Shown here piece after piece: positions 1 through 7,753 of a DNA stretch of 36,223 nucleotides. Location: the NCBI GenBank assembly GCA_025351565.1, contig JANXVR010000174.1, forward strand, positions 1 to 36,223. Direction: 5' to 3'. The DNA is from Actinomycetes bacterium (GTDB taxonomy: Bacteria > Actinomycetota > UBA4738 > HRBIN12). Position 1 is the stretch's first letter. Every line of letters begins with the position of its first letter. The translations under genes were made by a program, and so were the position numbers. The notes under the pieces were generated by a model, which did no database searches, was not told where the DNA came from, and was given only the letters and a program-made list of their open reading frames with translations.

Positions 1-2044
1 TGACCTTGCGGCGTCCGTGCTTGCGCTCGGCGTATTCGGTGTGCAGCCCATTGTTGAGCGGGCCTGGGCGGTAGAGCGCCACCAGCGCCATCATGTCCTC
101 GAACCGGTCCGGCTCCAGGACCTTGATCAACTGGCGCATCCCGGCGGACTCCATCTGGAAAACACCGGTGGTCTCGGCGCGCTGCAGCATCCGGTAGGTG
201 TCCGGATCGTCCAGCGCTACGTGGTCGATATCCAGGTCGATGTCCCGCTGCCGCAGATGCCGCAGGGTGTCTTCGATGACGCTCAGGTTCCGCAGACCCA
301 AGAAGTCCATCTTCAAGAGCCCGAGATCCTCAACCCCGTGCATGTCGAACTGGGTGACCACCCGTTTGGAGTCGTCACGAGAGTCCTTCGACAGCTTCAA
401 CGGTAGATAGTTCACGAGCGGCTTGTCGCCGATGACCACACCCGCCGCGTGGACCGAGTCCTCACGACGCAATCCCTCGAGCGCCCGGGCGGTTTCGATG
501 ATCTCCTTGGCCTCCGACTCCCTCTCGTAGGCGGCGGCCAGGTCGGGTGAGAGCTTCAGTGCGTCCTGGAGGGGGTAGTCACGGCCCATCACGGCCGGCG
601 GATACATCTTGCAGAGCCGGTCCCCGACCATCGGCGGATACCCCAGCACCCGGGCAGCGTCGCGGATGCCTTGCTTCCCCTTGATGGTCTGGAACGTGAC
701 GATCTGCGCGACGTGATCCGCCCCGTACTTCTGGGTGGCGTAGCGGATGACCTCGTCCCGCCGCCGCTCGTCGAAGTCCATGTCGATGTCGGGCATGGAG
801 ATGCGTTCGGGATTGAGGAACCGCTCGAAGATGAGCCCGTACTTCAGCGGGTCCAGGTCCGTGATGCGCAGGCAATAGGAAACGACGGACCCCGCGGCCG
901 ACCCCCGTCCGGGCCCGACGCGGATCCCCTGCTCCCGCGCGTGGCGGATGAGGTCCCAGACGATGAGGAAGTAGCCGCCGAAGCCCATCGACGTGATGAC
1001 GCCGAGTTCGTGATCGATGCGCTGCTGGATGTCGGGGGCGACGGAGCCGTAGCGCGCTACGGCTCCGTCCTGGACCAATCTGCGCAGGTAGTTGTCGCGG
1101 TCCAGCCCTTCGGGCGTCTCGAATTCCGGCAGATGGTAGCGCTCCTCCGCCGGCGCGCGCGCGCCGTAGACCAGATCGAGCTCGCACCGCTCGGCGATCC
1201 GCAGCGTGTTGTCGCACGCCTCGGGCACCTCGCGGAAGACCGCACGCATCTCCTCCGCGCTCTTCAAGTAGAACTCCTCCGAATCGAACCTCAACCGTTT
1301 CGGGTCCGTCTGGAGCTTCTGCTGCTGGATGCAGAGCAGGACATCGTGCGGCTTGGCGTCCTCGCGAAGGGTGTAGTGGAGGTCGTTCGTGGCCACGAGC
1401 GGGATACCCAGCTCGCGGGCGAGCGCCACCTGTCCGGGCAGGATCCTCCGCTGGTCGTCCAGCCCATGATCCTGCAGCTCCATGAAATAGCTATCCGCAC
1501 CGAAGATGTCGCGATACTCGGAGGCCGCCGTTCGGGCGCGTTCGTCCTGGCCGTTCTTCAGGTGGGTGGCCACCTCGGACGACAGGCAACCAGAGAGACA
1601 GATCAAGCCCTCGGCGTGTTCGGCCATGAGGGGTTTGTCCATCCGGGGCTTGTGATAGAAGCCCTCCAGGTGCGCGGCGGAGACGAGCTTCAAGAGGTTG
1701 TGGTAGCCGGCCAGGTTCTGGGCCAGCAACGTGACGTGGTAGTACTTCTCCTCGCTCTCCCCCGGGTTCCGGTCGAACCGCGAGCCCGGGGCCACGTAGG
1801 CCTCGACGCCGATGATCGGCTTGATCCCGCTGGCCCGGCCGGCCTCGAAGAACCGGAGCGCTCCGAACATGGATCCGTGATCCGTCACGGCCACCGCCGG
1901 CATCCCCAGCCGCTCGGCCTCGGTGAAGATGGTGGGTGCCCCCGGGTTGGTCGCGGGCGCTTCGATCCGCGCCGCGCCGTCCAAGAGCGAGTACTCCGAG
2001 TGCACGTGGAGGTGGACGAAGCTCTGGTCTTGGTCGCTGCTCAT
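1..2044 (-). CDS. dnaE: DNA polymerase III alpha subunit DnaE1, N-terminal part (runs off left edge)
   Basis: This is the replicative polymerase subunit. The window holds the first 681 residues and the remainder lies beyond position 1. The start is ATG at 2042-2044, giving MSSDQDQSFVHLHVHSEYSL. The N-terminal PHP domain keeps all the metal-ligand positions known from the proofreading PHP of mycobacterial DnaE1: HLHVH (H13, H15), the following DGAA aspartate, TDHG, GVEAY, YYHVTL, SGCLSS, and D and H of NDLHY. The polymerase catalytic site shows PDIDMDF (D419, D421) and KMDFLGL (D580). A GGAGG lies 14 bases before the ATG, longer spacing than usual, and no other in-frame start fits because a stop lies just upstream. 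The gene follows rluD in the same direction. The family call is certain. Active proofreading is inferred from the retained ligands. Confidence 0.97.
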   Translation of the reverse strand, partial: MSSDQDQSFVHLHVHSEYSLLDGAARIEAPATNPGAPTIFTEAERLGMPAVAVTDHGSMFGALRFFEAGRASGIKPIIGVEAYVAPGSRFDRNPGESEEKYYHVTLLAQNLAGYHNLLKLVSAAHLEGFYHKPRMDKPLMAEHAEGLICLSGCLSSEVATHLKNGQDERARTAASEYRDIFGADSYFMELQDHGLDDQRRILPGQVALARELGIPLVATNDLHYTLREDAKPHDVLLCIQQQKLQTDPKRLRFDSEEFYLKSAEEMRAVFREVPEACDNTLRIAERCELDLVYGARAPAEERYHLPEFETPEGLDRDNYLRRLVQDGAVARYGSVAPDIQQRIDHELGVITSMGFGGYFLIVWDLIRHAREQGIRVGPGRGSAAGSVVSYCLRITDLDPLKYGLIFERFLNPERISMPDIDMDFDERRRDEVIRYATQKYGADHVAQIVTFQTIKGKQGIRDAARVLGYPPMVGDRLCKMYPPAVMGRDYPLQDALKLSPDLAAAYERESEAKEIIETARALEGLRREDSVHAAGVVIGDKPLVNYLPLKLSKDSRDDSKRVVTQFDMHGVEDLGLLKMDFLGLRNLSVIEDTLRHLRQRDIDLDIDHVALDDPDTYRMLQRAETTGVFQMESAGMRQLIKVLEPDRFEDMMALVALYRPGPLNNGLHTEYAERKHGRRKV

Positions 2045-2171
2045 CTGCGCTGGTCAGGCCTCCTGTTGGGGCGTCTCCCTCAGCGTTTTCCCCAAGGGCC
2101 CCGGCGACTGTGGAGAACTACATCGGTGTGATTCTACGGGAGCCTCAAGGTACGCCGGGCTCCGGAAGGCG
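2045..2171 (-). promoter_or_regulatory. Intergenic region upstream of dnaE1 with a DnaA-box-like site and a palindromic motif
   Basis: This 127-base gap between the rluD stop and the dnaE1 start contains no gene that I can see. At 2109-2117 the minus strand reads TTCTCCACA, one mismatch from the classical DnaA box TTATCCACA. At 2120-2134 the plus strand reads ACATCGGTGTGATTC, whose core ACATCGGTGT is an ACA-N4-TGT dyad. A near-identical copy lies upstream of the HNH endonuclease gene at 26707-26720. A possible -10 element TAGAAT is on the minus strand just upstream of the dyad, but no convincing -35 pairs with it. The regulatory role is inferred only from position and recurrence. Confidence 0.35.
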
Positions 2172-3083
2172 TCAAGGTTGCAGGTCGCGAGCATCGCCGC
2201 GGAGCGCAACCAACGCCGCCGCCAGATCATCGGGGAGCGGCTCCTCGAGTTCGATGAGCTCGCCCGTCAGCGGATGAGTGAACTTGAGCTGCCACGAATG
2301 CAGGAACGGGCGGGTCAAGCCGAGCCGCTTGGCGTCATCGCCCATCCCGCCGTAGGCCCGATCCCCCAGGATGGGGTGCCCGATAGCGCGGAGATGCACG
2401 CGGATCTGGTGCGTCCGCCCGGTCCTGGGCGTCGCATCAAGGAGCGTCGCGTTGTCGAAACGCTCGCGGACCTCGAACGCAGTCTCGGCATCCCGCCCCT
2501 CCGTGTGGTCGATCACCACGCGGTCGGCCTTCCGGCCGAGCGGCGCATCCACGGCGAACTGTTCGTTCTCCACGTGCCCACGGACGAGTGCCAGATAGCG
2601 TCGCCCCACCAGATGGCTCCGCATCATCTCCTGGATCGTCTCGTGGGCGCGATCGGTGAGGGCCACGAGCATGAGGCCGGAGGTGCCCGCATCCAGCCGA
2701 TGGACGATCCCGGGCCGCAGCGGGCCGCCCACGGTAGAGAGCGGGAGGTCCATCGCCAAAAGGCGGTTCACCAGGGTCCCCGTGCGATGGTTCTCGGTGG
2801 GATGCGTCACCAGGCCGGCCGGCTTGGAGATCACCATGAGATCCGGGTCCCGCCAGCGGATCGGCACGCCGCCGGGTTCGGGCTGCAGCGCCTCCGAATG
2901 ACCGAGCCGAACCTCCAGCCGTTCGCCGCCCGCCAGCTGGAAGGACTTCTGCTTCGCCGCGCCGTCCACCGTGACGTCGCCGGCCACGATGGCGCGCTGG
3001 ATGTCAGCCCTGGCGGCCCCGGTCAGGCGGGCGAGCACGGCATCCAGGCGGCCCGCCTCTCCCACGTACACCTCAGCTTCCAT
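2172..3083 (-). CDS. rluD: RluD-family 23S rRNA pseudouridine synthase
   Basis: This enzyme isomerises uridines to pseudouridine in 23S rRNA and acts in the cytoplasm. The 303-residue protein has an N-terminal S4-like RNA-binding domain (about residues 10-65), then the RluA/RluD catalytic core. The signature VHRLDAGTSGLML carries the catalytic aspartate D131. The motifs TGRTHQIRVHLRAIGHPILGD and RPFLHSW near the C-terminus are typical of the family. The start is ATG at 3081-3083, and the gene overlaps the end of lspA by 11 bases, so the two are probably translated together. The order traR, lspA, rluD, dnaE1 is typical of actinobacteria. Exact target positions cannot be read from sequence, so RluD rather than a close paralogue is inferred from gene context. 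Confidence 0.93.
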   Translation of the reverse strand: MEAEVYVGEAGRLDAVLARLTGAARADIQRAIVAGDVTVDGAAKQKSFQLAGGERLEVRLGHSEALQPEPGGVPIRWRDPDLMVISKPAGLVTHPTENHRTGTLVNRLLAMDLPLSTVGGPLRPGIVHRLDAGTSGLMLVALTDRAHETIQEMMRSHLVGRRYLALVRGHVENEQFAVDAPLGRKADRVVIDHTEGRDAETAFEVRERFDNATLLDATPRTGRTHQIRVHLRAIGHPILGDRAYGGMGDDAKRLGLTRPFLHSWQLKFTHPLTGELIELEEPLPDDLAAALVALRGDARDLQP

Positions 3084-3570
3084 CGCGCACCTGCCTTTCC
3101 GCGGGCGGGTCTCGCCGCCACGTGGTGAGCGCGAGCAGCAGGGCTCCCATGACCACGGCGCTGTCGGCCAGGTTGAAGATCGGCCAGATGTGGAGATCGA
3201 CGAAGTCGACGACCTGTCCGGTCAGATGGGGGCCACGGAGCAGCCGGTCGGTCAGGTTCCCGATCCCCCCGCCCAGGACCAGGCCGAGCGCGATCGCGGG
3301 CACGACGCGGGTGTGACGCAGGCTCGTCACCACGATCGCGCCGCAGATCAAGGTGGTGGCCGAGGCGAACACTAACGGGGCGCTGGTTCCCAGGCTGAAG
3401 GCCCCCCCGGAGTTGGTCGCGTAGCGGAAGGTCAGCACCCCTTTGATCACGTCCATCGGATGTCCGGGGAGCGACCTTGCCGCCCAGCGTTTGGTCAGCC
3501 GGTCAGCGATCCAGACGCCGGCGGCAACGCCGAACAGAGCGAACGCGGCACGGCGCCGAACCGCGTCCAT
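3073..3570 (-). CDS. lspA: Lipoprotein signal peptidase (signal peptidase II)
   Basis: This integral membrane aspartyl protease cleaves signal peptides from diacylglyceryl-modified prolipoproteins. I chose the ATG at 3568-3570 (MDAVRRRAAFAL), giving 165 residues, the usual family length; longer readings add an arginine-rich tail with no family resemblance. Four hydrophobic segments are visible. The catalytic pair is D108 in GNLTDRL and D136 in FNLADSAV, with the conserved VVDFVDLHIWP between them and the ATNSGGAFSL loop earlier. It starts two bases after the traR/dksA stop and overlaps rluD by 11 bases, so the three genes form one operon. Confidence 0.95.
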   Translation of the reverse strand: MDAVRRRAAFALFGVAAGVWIADRLTKRWAARSLPGHPMDVIKGVLTFRYATNSGGAFSLGTSAPLVFASATTLICGAIVVTSLRHTRVVPAIALGLVLGGGIGNLTDRLLRGPHLTGQVVDFVDLHIWPIFNLADSAVVMGALLLALTTWRRDPPAERQVRDGS

Positions 3571-3572
3571 GA

Positions 3573-3959
3573 CTACCGGCGTGACTGCGCCTTCGCGTCG
3601 GCGATGCACATGTCCACGTACGGGAGCGCCTTGATACGAGCCTTCTCGATCGGCTTCCCGCAGAACTCGCATATGCCGTACGAGCCATCCACCATCCTGG
3701 CGAGTGCCCGCTCGATCTTCTGCAGGAGATCCCGGACGTTGTTCTCGATCGAGAGCTCCTTCTCACGTTCGAAGGTGGTGGTCCCGGCGTCGGCCGACTC
3801 GTCGTCGACCCCGGAATCCCCGGTCATGTCCGTCTGGGAGGCGGAGAAGGTGTCCTCTTCGATCGTTGTCAGCTGGCTGCGCAGTTCCTCCCGCTCAGCG
3901 AGAAGTGTGACCCGCAATGCCGCGATCTCGGGCTTCGTCAGTTTCGTGGTTCCGGCCAT
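3573..3959 (-). CDS. TraR/DksA-family zinc-finger protein with an incomplete finger
   Basis: Family members bind in the secondary channel of RNA polymerase and adjust transcription, or have less clear roles in actinobacteria. The chosen ATG (3957-3959, MAGTTKLTKPEI) gives 128 residues. A helical N-terminal half suited to a coiled coil precedes an acidic stretch (residues 46-58). The C-terminal finger reads YGICEFCGKPIEKARIKALP then MCIAD. C97, C100 and C118 are present, but residue 121, where the fourth cysteine normally sits, is aspartate. Either zinc is bound by three cysteines plus another ligand, or the finger is metal-free. The gene lies just upstream of lspA. Calling it DksA proper would go too far. 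Confidence 0.88.
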   Translation of the reverse strand: MAGTTKLTKPEIAALRVTLLAEREELRSQLTTIEEDTFSASQTDMTGDSGVDDESADAGTTTFEREKELSIENNVRDLLQKIERALARMVDGSYGICEFCGKPIEKARIKALPYVDMCIADAKAQSRR

Positions 3960-4007
3960 GGTCGGCGAGGGTAGCAGAGACACACCTCCAGGCCCCATCA
4001 GCGCAGG

Positions 4008-4273
4008 TCACCGGACGTGCAGAGCATCCTCCAGCTCACCTGAAGACCACCCCTTCACGGCGAACACCTTGACCCGCGAACGCGCCCCTGAGATCAGGCG
4101 AACATCCGACCGCGCAACCCCGATCGCAGCCGCCAGAGCCCGGCGGGCCTCCTCGGTGGCCTTCCCGTCCTCGGGCGCCGAACTGACCCGGATCACGACC
4201 CCCCGTTCGGCGCCGTCATCACAAGTGTGCGCCCCGATCTCGGCCTGACGTGAACGGTGATGGTTCCCTCCAT
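4008..4273 (-). CDS. DUF167 (YggU-family) protein interrupted by an apparent -1 frameshift
   Basis: The conserved start of this small family, MEGTITVHVRPRSGRT, begins at ATG 4271-4273 but that frame stops at 4193. The rest of the domain (VVIRVSSAPEDGKATEEARR, then VRLISGARSRVKVF) is in the frame one base back, ending at 4008. The frames meet at a run of six G on the minus strand (4199-4204). Joining them there gives about 88 residues, and the linker between the two conserved blocks is nine residues, as in E. coli YggU. One extra G would make the gene intact. It is therefore a sequencing error, a real disruption, or ribosomal or polymerase slippage. A different start at 4286 opens the second frame alone but loses the first conserved strand. 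The function of the family is unknown. Confidence 0.7.
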
Positions 4274-4284
4274 GGCCGTGTAGC

Positions 4285-4566
4285 ATCCCCCATCACAGGC
4301 GTCGACGGGAACACGGTCGTGGGGGCCGAACGGCACGAGCGAGCCGGGGGTGGTGTGAGCCCGGCGCCGGATCCCCACGGGCATCCTCCCCGAGCCCCTG
4401 CCCGAACCGGTGGCGGACGGACCGCCTCCGCAGTAGACGCAGGCGTGACCGCACGTCATAGCGGATGGCCGCTTCGGCGGCCCGGAGCGGCCGGCCGCCG
4501 AAGGCGGCCGGCAAGCGGGGTGGTACCGCGGGGATAACGCCTCGTCCCTGCAAGGGACGAGGCGTT
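4285..4566 (+). promoter_or_regulatory. T-box leader controlling ileS
   Basis: T-box RNAs sense uncharged tRNA and switch expression of the downstream synthetase gene. The hallmark T-box sequence GGGTGGTACCGCG is at 4518-4530. Its TGGT (4521-4524) would pair with the ACCA end of a tRNA with discriminator A, as tRNA-Ile has. Upstream lie GAGCCGGGGGTGGTGTGAGCCCGG (4341-4364, abbreviated here to its hairpin arms GAGCCGG and AGCCCGG) and ATC at 4383-4385 followed by CTCCCCGAG, my best candidate for the isoleucine specifier. Two strong hairpins follow, GGCCGC-TTCG-GCGGCC and 4490-4512. A 14-pair hairpin (4536-4566) ends the leader. A possible -10 element, TAGCAT, is at 4281-4286. The T-box itself is clear. 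The specifier and the exact 5' end are less certain. Confidence 0.9.
4536..4566 (+). terminator. Terminator or sequestrator hairpin of the ileS T-box
   Basis: A perfect 14-base-pair stem (AACGCCTCGTCCCT with AGGGACGAGGCGTT) closes on a GCA loop directly after the T-box core. Only GTTTCGC follows, so the U-tract is short. The ribosome binding site of ileS, GGGAGG at 4576-4581, lies 9 bases downstream of the stem and is not inside it. The length and perfection of the stem favour transcription termination despite the weak U-tract. Actinobacterial ileS T-boxes often work on translation instead, so both mechanisms remain possible. Confidence 0.7.
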
Positions 4567-4588
4567 TCGCATGTCGGGAGGGAACGAG

Positions 4589-7500
4589 ATGACGCGGTTC
4601 GAACCGGTGGATCAGAAGATCAGCTTCCCTGAGATGGAGGCGCGCATCCTGAGCTTCTGGAACGCCGAGCGGATCTTCGAGGCGTCGCTGCGCCAGCGCG
4701 AAGGCGCCCCCGAATGGGTGTTCTACGACGGCCCTCCGACCGCGAACGCGAAGCCCCACATCGGCCACGCCGTCACCCGCACGTTCAAGGATGTCTACCC
4801 GCGCTTCAAGACGATGACCGGCCACTACGTGCATCGCAAGGCGGGATGGGACTGCCATGGCCTGCCAGTGGAGATCGAGGTCGAGAAGGAGATCGGCACC
4901 AAGGGCAAGCGCGACATCGAGGCATTCGGGGTGGCCGAGTTCAACCTGCGCTGCCGCGAGTCGGTCCGGCGCTATGTGCGCGATTGGGAAGAGCTGACCG
5001 AGCGCATCGGCTTCTGGCTGGACATGTCCGACCCCTACTGGACCATGGACACCGAGTACATCGAGTCCGTCTGGTGGTCGCTCAAATCCCTCCACGGGCG
5101 GGGTCTGCTCCAGGAGGCCGACAAGGTCACGGCCTACTGCCCCCGGTGCGGGACGGCCCTGTCCGACGCTGAGGTCGCCCAGGGGTATGAGACCGTCGAG
5201 GACCCGAGCGTCTTCGTCCGGTTCCCTCTCATGTCGGTTCCCGGAGATCCGGAGCTGGCCGGTTCGTCCCTCCTGGTGTGGACCACCACCCCCTGGACGC
5301 TTCCGTCCAACACCGGAGCGGCCGTCGATCGAACCGCCGACTACGACCTGGTCGAACGGGACGGGGAGCGGCTGTTGATCGCGAGCAGCCTCCGCGCCCA
5401 GGTGCTCGAGGACGCAGCGCTGCTGCGCACGCTCAAAGGCGAGGTGTTGCTGGGCGCCGGGTACACGCCCCCTTACCTCAACGTCGAGAACGCGCACAGC
5501 GTGGTGCACGGGGACTTCGTGACCATGGAGGATGGGACCGGCATCGTGCACATGGCGCCGGCGTTCGGTGCCCCCGACCTGGCCGTCGGCCGGGAGCACG
5601 GTTGGCCCGTTCACAAGCCGGTCGGTGACGACGGGCGCTTCACGGATCTGGCGCCGGAGTTCATCCGGGGGCTCTTCTTCAAGGACGCTGACCCAGTGAT
5701 CATGGATGACCTCCGCGCGCGCGGGCTCCTCCTGCGCGAAGGCGTGTACGAGCACACCTACCCGTTCTGCTGGCGGTGCAAGACCCCGCTCCTCTACTAC
5801 GCGCGGACATCGTGGTACATCCGCACCACCGAAGTGAAGGACCGGCTCCTGGAAGTGAACAGCGCCGTGGACTGGCACCCCGAACATCTCAAGAAGGGCC
5901 GATTCGGGAACTGGCTGGAGAACAACGTCGACTGGGCTCTCAGCCGCGAGCGCTACTGGGGCACACCGCTGCCCATCTGGCGTTGCGGCGCCGGCCACCA
6001 GACCGCCATCGGCTCGCTCAGCGAACTCACCGCCAGGACCGGCAGCGACCTCTCAGAGCTGGATCCGCACCGCCCGTTCATCGACGAGGTGACCTTCGCC
6101 TGTCCGGAGTGCGGTCGCGCCGCGACCCGTGTTCCCGAGGTCATCGACACCTGGTACGACTCCGGCGCCATGCCGTTCGCCCAGTGGGGCTACCACCCGG
6201 AGCTGGGCCGCGGCATCGAGACGTTCGCGAAGCGCTACCCGGCCGACTTCATCTCCGAGGCGATCGACCAGACGCGCGGATGGTTCTACACGCTCATGGC
6301 AGAGGGAACGCTTCATTTCGACGAGACCGCGTATCGGAGCGTGGTGTGCTTCGGCCACATCACCGACGAGGACGGCCGGAAGTTGTCGAAGTCCCTCGGC
6401 AACGTCTCGGACCCCATGGAGATCATCGAAGCGCACGGGGCAGACGCCGTCCGCTGGCTTGCCCTCACCAGTGGCTCCCCGTGGACCTCCCGCCGCATCT
6501 CCCCCGCGATCTTGGATGAGATCGTTCGCCAGTTCCTCCTCACCCTGTGGAACGTCTATGCGTTCTTCACCACCTACGCGAACGCCGAGGGTTTCGACCC
6601 CGACGTGGGGGCACCGCCAGCCCAGGAGCGGCCGCTGCTAGATCGCTGGGTGCTCTCGCGGCTGGCGACGACCTGTCGCGGGACTCGCGCGGGGCTGGAC
6701 GAGTTCGACGCGACCGGCGCGGGACGTCTCATCGCCGCCTTCGTCGACGACCTCTCCAACTGGTACGTCCGGCGGTCGCGGCGCCGCTTCTGGAACCCCG
6801 GCGGCGCCGCCGATGCCGACAGCGCCGCGGCCTTCCATACGCTGTATGAGTGTCTGACCACGCTGGCCCGGTTGCTCGCGCCCTTCACCCCGTTCATCAG
6901 CGAGGAGATCTGGCTCAACCTCGCGGCCTGGCGTTCGACGATGTCCCGCTCGGTGCATCTCTCCGACTACCCCGGGCCCACCGAGTTCTCCGAGGACCCC
7001 GCGTTGGACCAGGCCATGGGAACCGCCCGCGCCATCGTTGAGCTGGGCCGCCGCGTCCGGACGGACACGAAGACCAGGACGCGGCAACCCCTCGCGGAAG
7101 CGGTGATCCACCTCCCGGAGGACCCGGCGGGCCTGCGGGACCTTCTGCCGATCGTCGCCGAGGAGCTGAACGTTCGCGAGGTGGTATTCGCCGAGTCCGT
7201 CGCTGGTTTCGGGCGATGGCACGCGAAGCCGAACTTCAAGGCGCTCGGTCCCAGGCTCGGAGCCCGCGTGAAGGAACTGGCGACCGCGCTGGCGGCCGAT
7301 GACGGCACGCTGGCCGGACAACTCGCTCGCGGCGAGACGGCGCAGGTCCCGACCGCCGTCGGGAACGTCGACGTCGAGCCGTCCGAGGTTGAACTGACCC
7401 AGGAGGTTCGCGAGGGGTGGGGGGTGGCATCCGAAGGTGGCCTCACGGTCGCACTCGATCTTGAACTCACCGACGACCTTCGCCGGGAGGGACTCGCGAG

Positions 7501-7753
7501 AGAATTGGTTCGCGCGGTTCAGGACGCGAGGAAGGCGGCGGGCTTCGACGTGAGCGACCGGATCGCGCTGGGCGTTGAAGGCGACGCGAACGTCGAGGCA
7601 GCATTGACCGCCCATCGGGGCTACATCGCGGCCGAGACGCTCGCGACACAGGTCCTGGCGTCCGAACTTCCCGACGCCGAGTTCGAACGGGCGGCGGCGT
7701 TGGAGGGAGCCGAGATCCGGCTCACGCTCCGCCGGATGGGTCCGGACGCCTGA
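4589..7753 (+). CDS. ileS: Isoleucyl-tRNA synthetase, type 2 (eukaryote-like)
   Basis: This enzyme charges tRNA-Ile. I chose ATG 4589 (MTRFEPVDQKI, 1054 residues) because GGGAGG at 4576-4581 is well spaced from it; an ATG at 4571 would add six residues. The class I motifs are H57-I-G-H60 in PTANAKPHIGHAV and KLSKS (residues 598-602). The GWDCHGLPVEIEVEKEIG block and overall length are typical of the eukaryote-like type 2 enzymes found in many actinobacteria. Cysteine pairs suited to zinc binding occur in CPRCG, CWRC and CPECG. The editing domain lies between the two class I motifs and the anticodon-binding domain follows them. The signature is canonical HIGH, not the swapped GXHH form linked to very high mupirocin resistance. 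Its plus-strand orientation is odd among minus-strand neighbours. Confidence 0.97.
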   Translation: MTRFEPVDQKISFPEMEARILSFWNAERIFEASLRQREGAPEWVFYDGPPTANAKPHIGHAVTRTFKDVYPRFKTMTGHYVHRKAGWDCHGLPVEIEVEKEIGTKGKRDIEAFGVAEFNLRCRESVRRYVRDWEELTERIGFWLDMSDPYWTMDTEYIESVWWSLKSLHGRGLLQEADKVTAYCPRCGTALSDAEVAQGYETVEDPSVFVRFPLMSVPGDPELAGSSLLVWTTTPWTLPSNTGAAVDRTADYDLVERDGERLLIASSLRAQVLEDAALLRTLKGEVLLGAGYTPPYLNVENAHSVVHGDFVTMEDGTGIVHMAPAFGAPDLAVGREHGWPVHKPVGDDGRFTDLAPEFIRGLFFKDADPVIMDDLRARGLLLREGVYEHTYPFCWRCKTPLLYYARTSWYIRTTEVKDRLLEVNSAVDWHPEHLKKGRFGNWLENNVDWALSRERYWGTPLPIWRCGAGHQTAIGSLSELTARTGSDLSELDPHRPFIDEVTFACPECGRAATRVPEVIDTWYDSGAMPFAQWGYHPELGRGIETFAKRYPADFISEAIDQTRGWFYTLMAEGTLHFDETAYRSVVCFGHITDEDGRKLSKSLGNVSDPMEIIEAHGADAVRWLALTSGSPWTSRRISPAILDEIVRQFLLTLWNVYAFFTTYANAEGFDPDVGAPPAQERPLLDRWVLSRLATTCRGTRAGLDEFDATGAGRLIAAFVDDLSNWYVRRSRRRFWNPGGAADADSAAAFHTLYECLTTLARLLAPFTPFISEEIWLNLAAWRSTMSRSVHLSDYPGPTEFSEDPALDQAMGTARAIVELGRRVRTDTKTRTRQPLAEAVIHLPEDPAGLRDLLPIVAEELNVREVVFAESVAGFGRWHAKPNFKALGPRLGARVKELATALAADDGTLAGQLARGETAQVPTAVGNVDVEPSEVELTQEVREGWGVASEGGLTVALDLELTDDLRREGLARELVRAVQDARKAAGFDVSDRIALGVEGDANVEAALTAHRGYIAAETLATQVLASELPDAEFERAAALEGAEIRLTLRRMGPDA

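Noticed and set aside
671-2131. Long plus-strand open frame opposite dnaE1
   Set aside because: It is a shadow of the GC-rich dnaE1 codons; the minus-strand reading contains all DnaE motifs.
4749-4768. IleRS with the swapped GXHH signature of strongly mupirocin-resistant enzymes
   Set aside because: The signature reads HIGH, so that special form is not present; natural tolerance of type 2 enzymes cannot be judged from sequence alone.
4193-5998. Long open frame on the minus strand antisense to ileS (about 600 codons)
   Set aside because: It mirrors the ileS codons and its sequence shows no family likeness; only its last 26 codons are real, as the start of the DUF167 gene.
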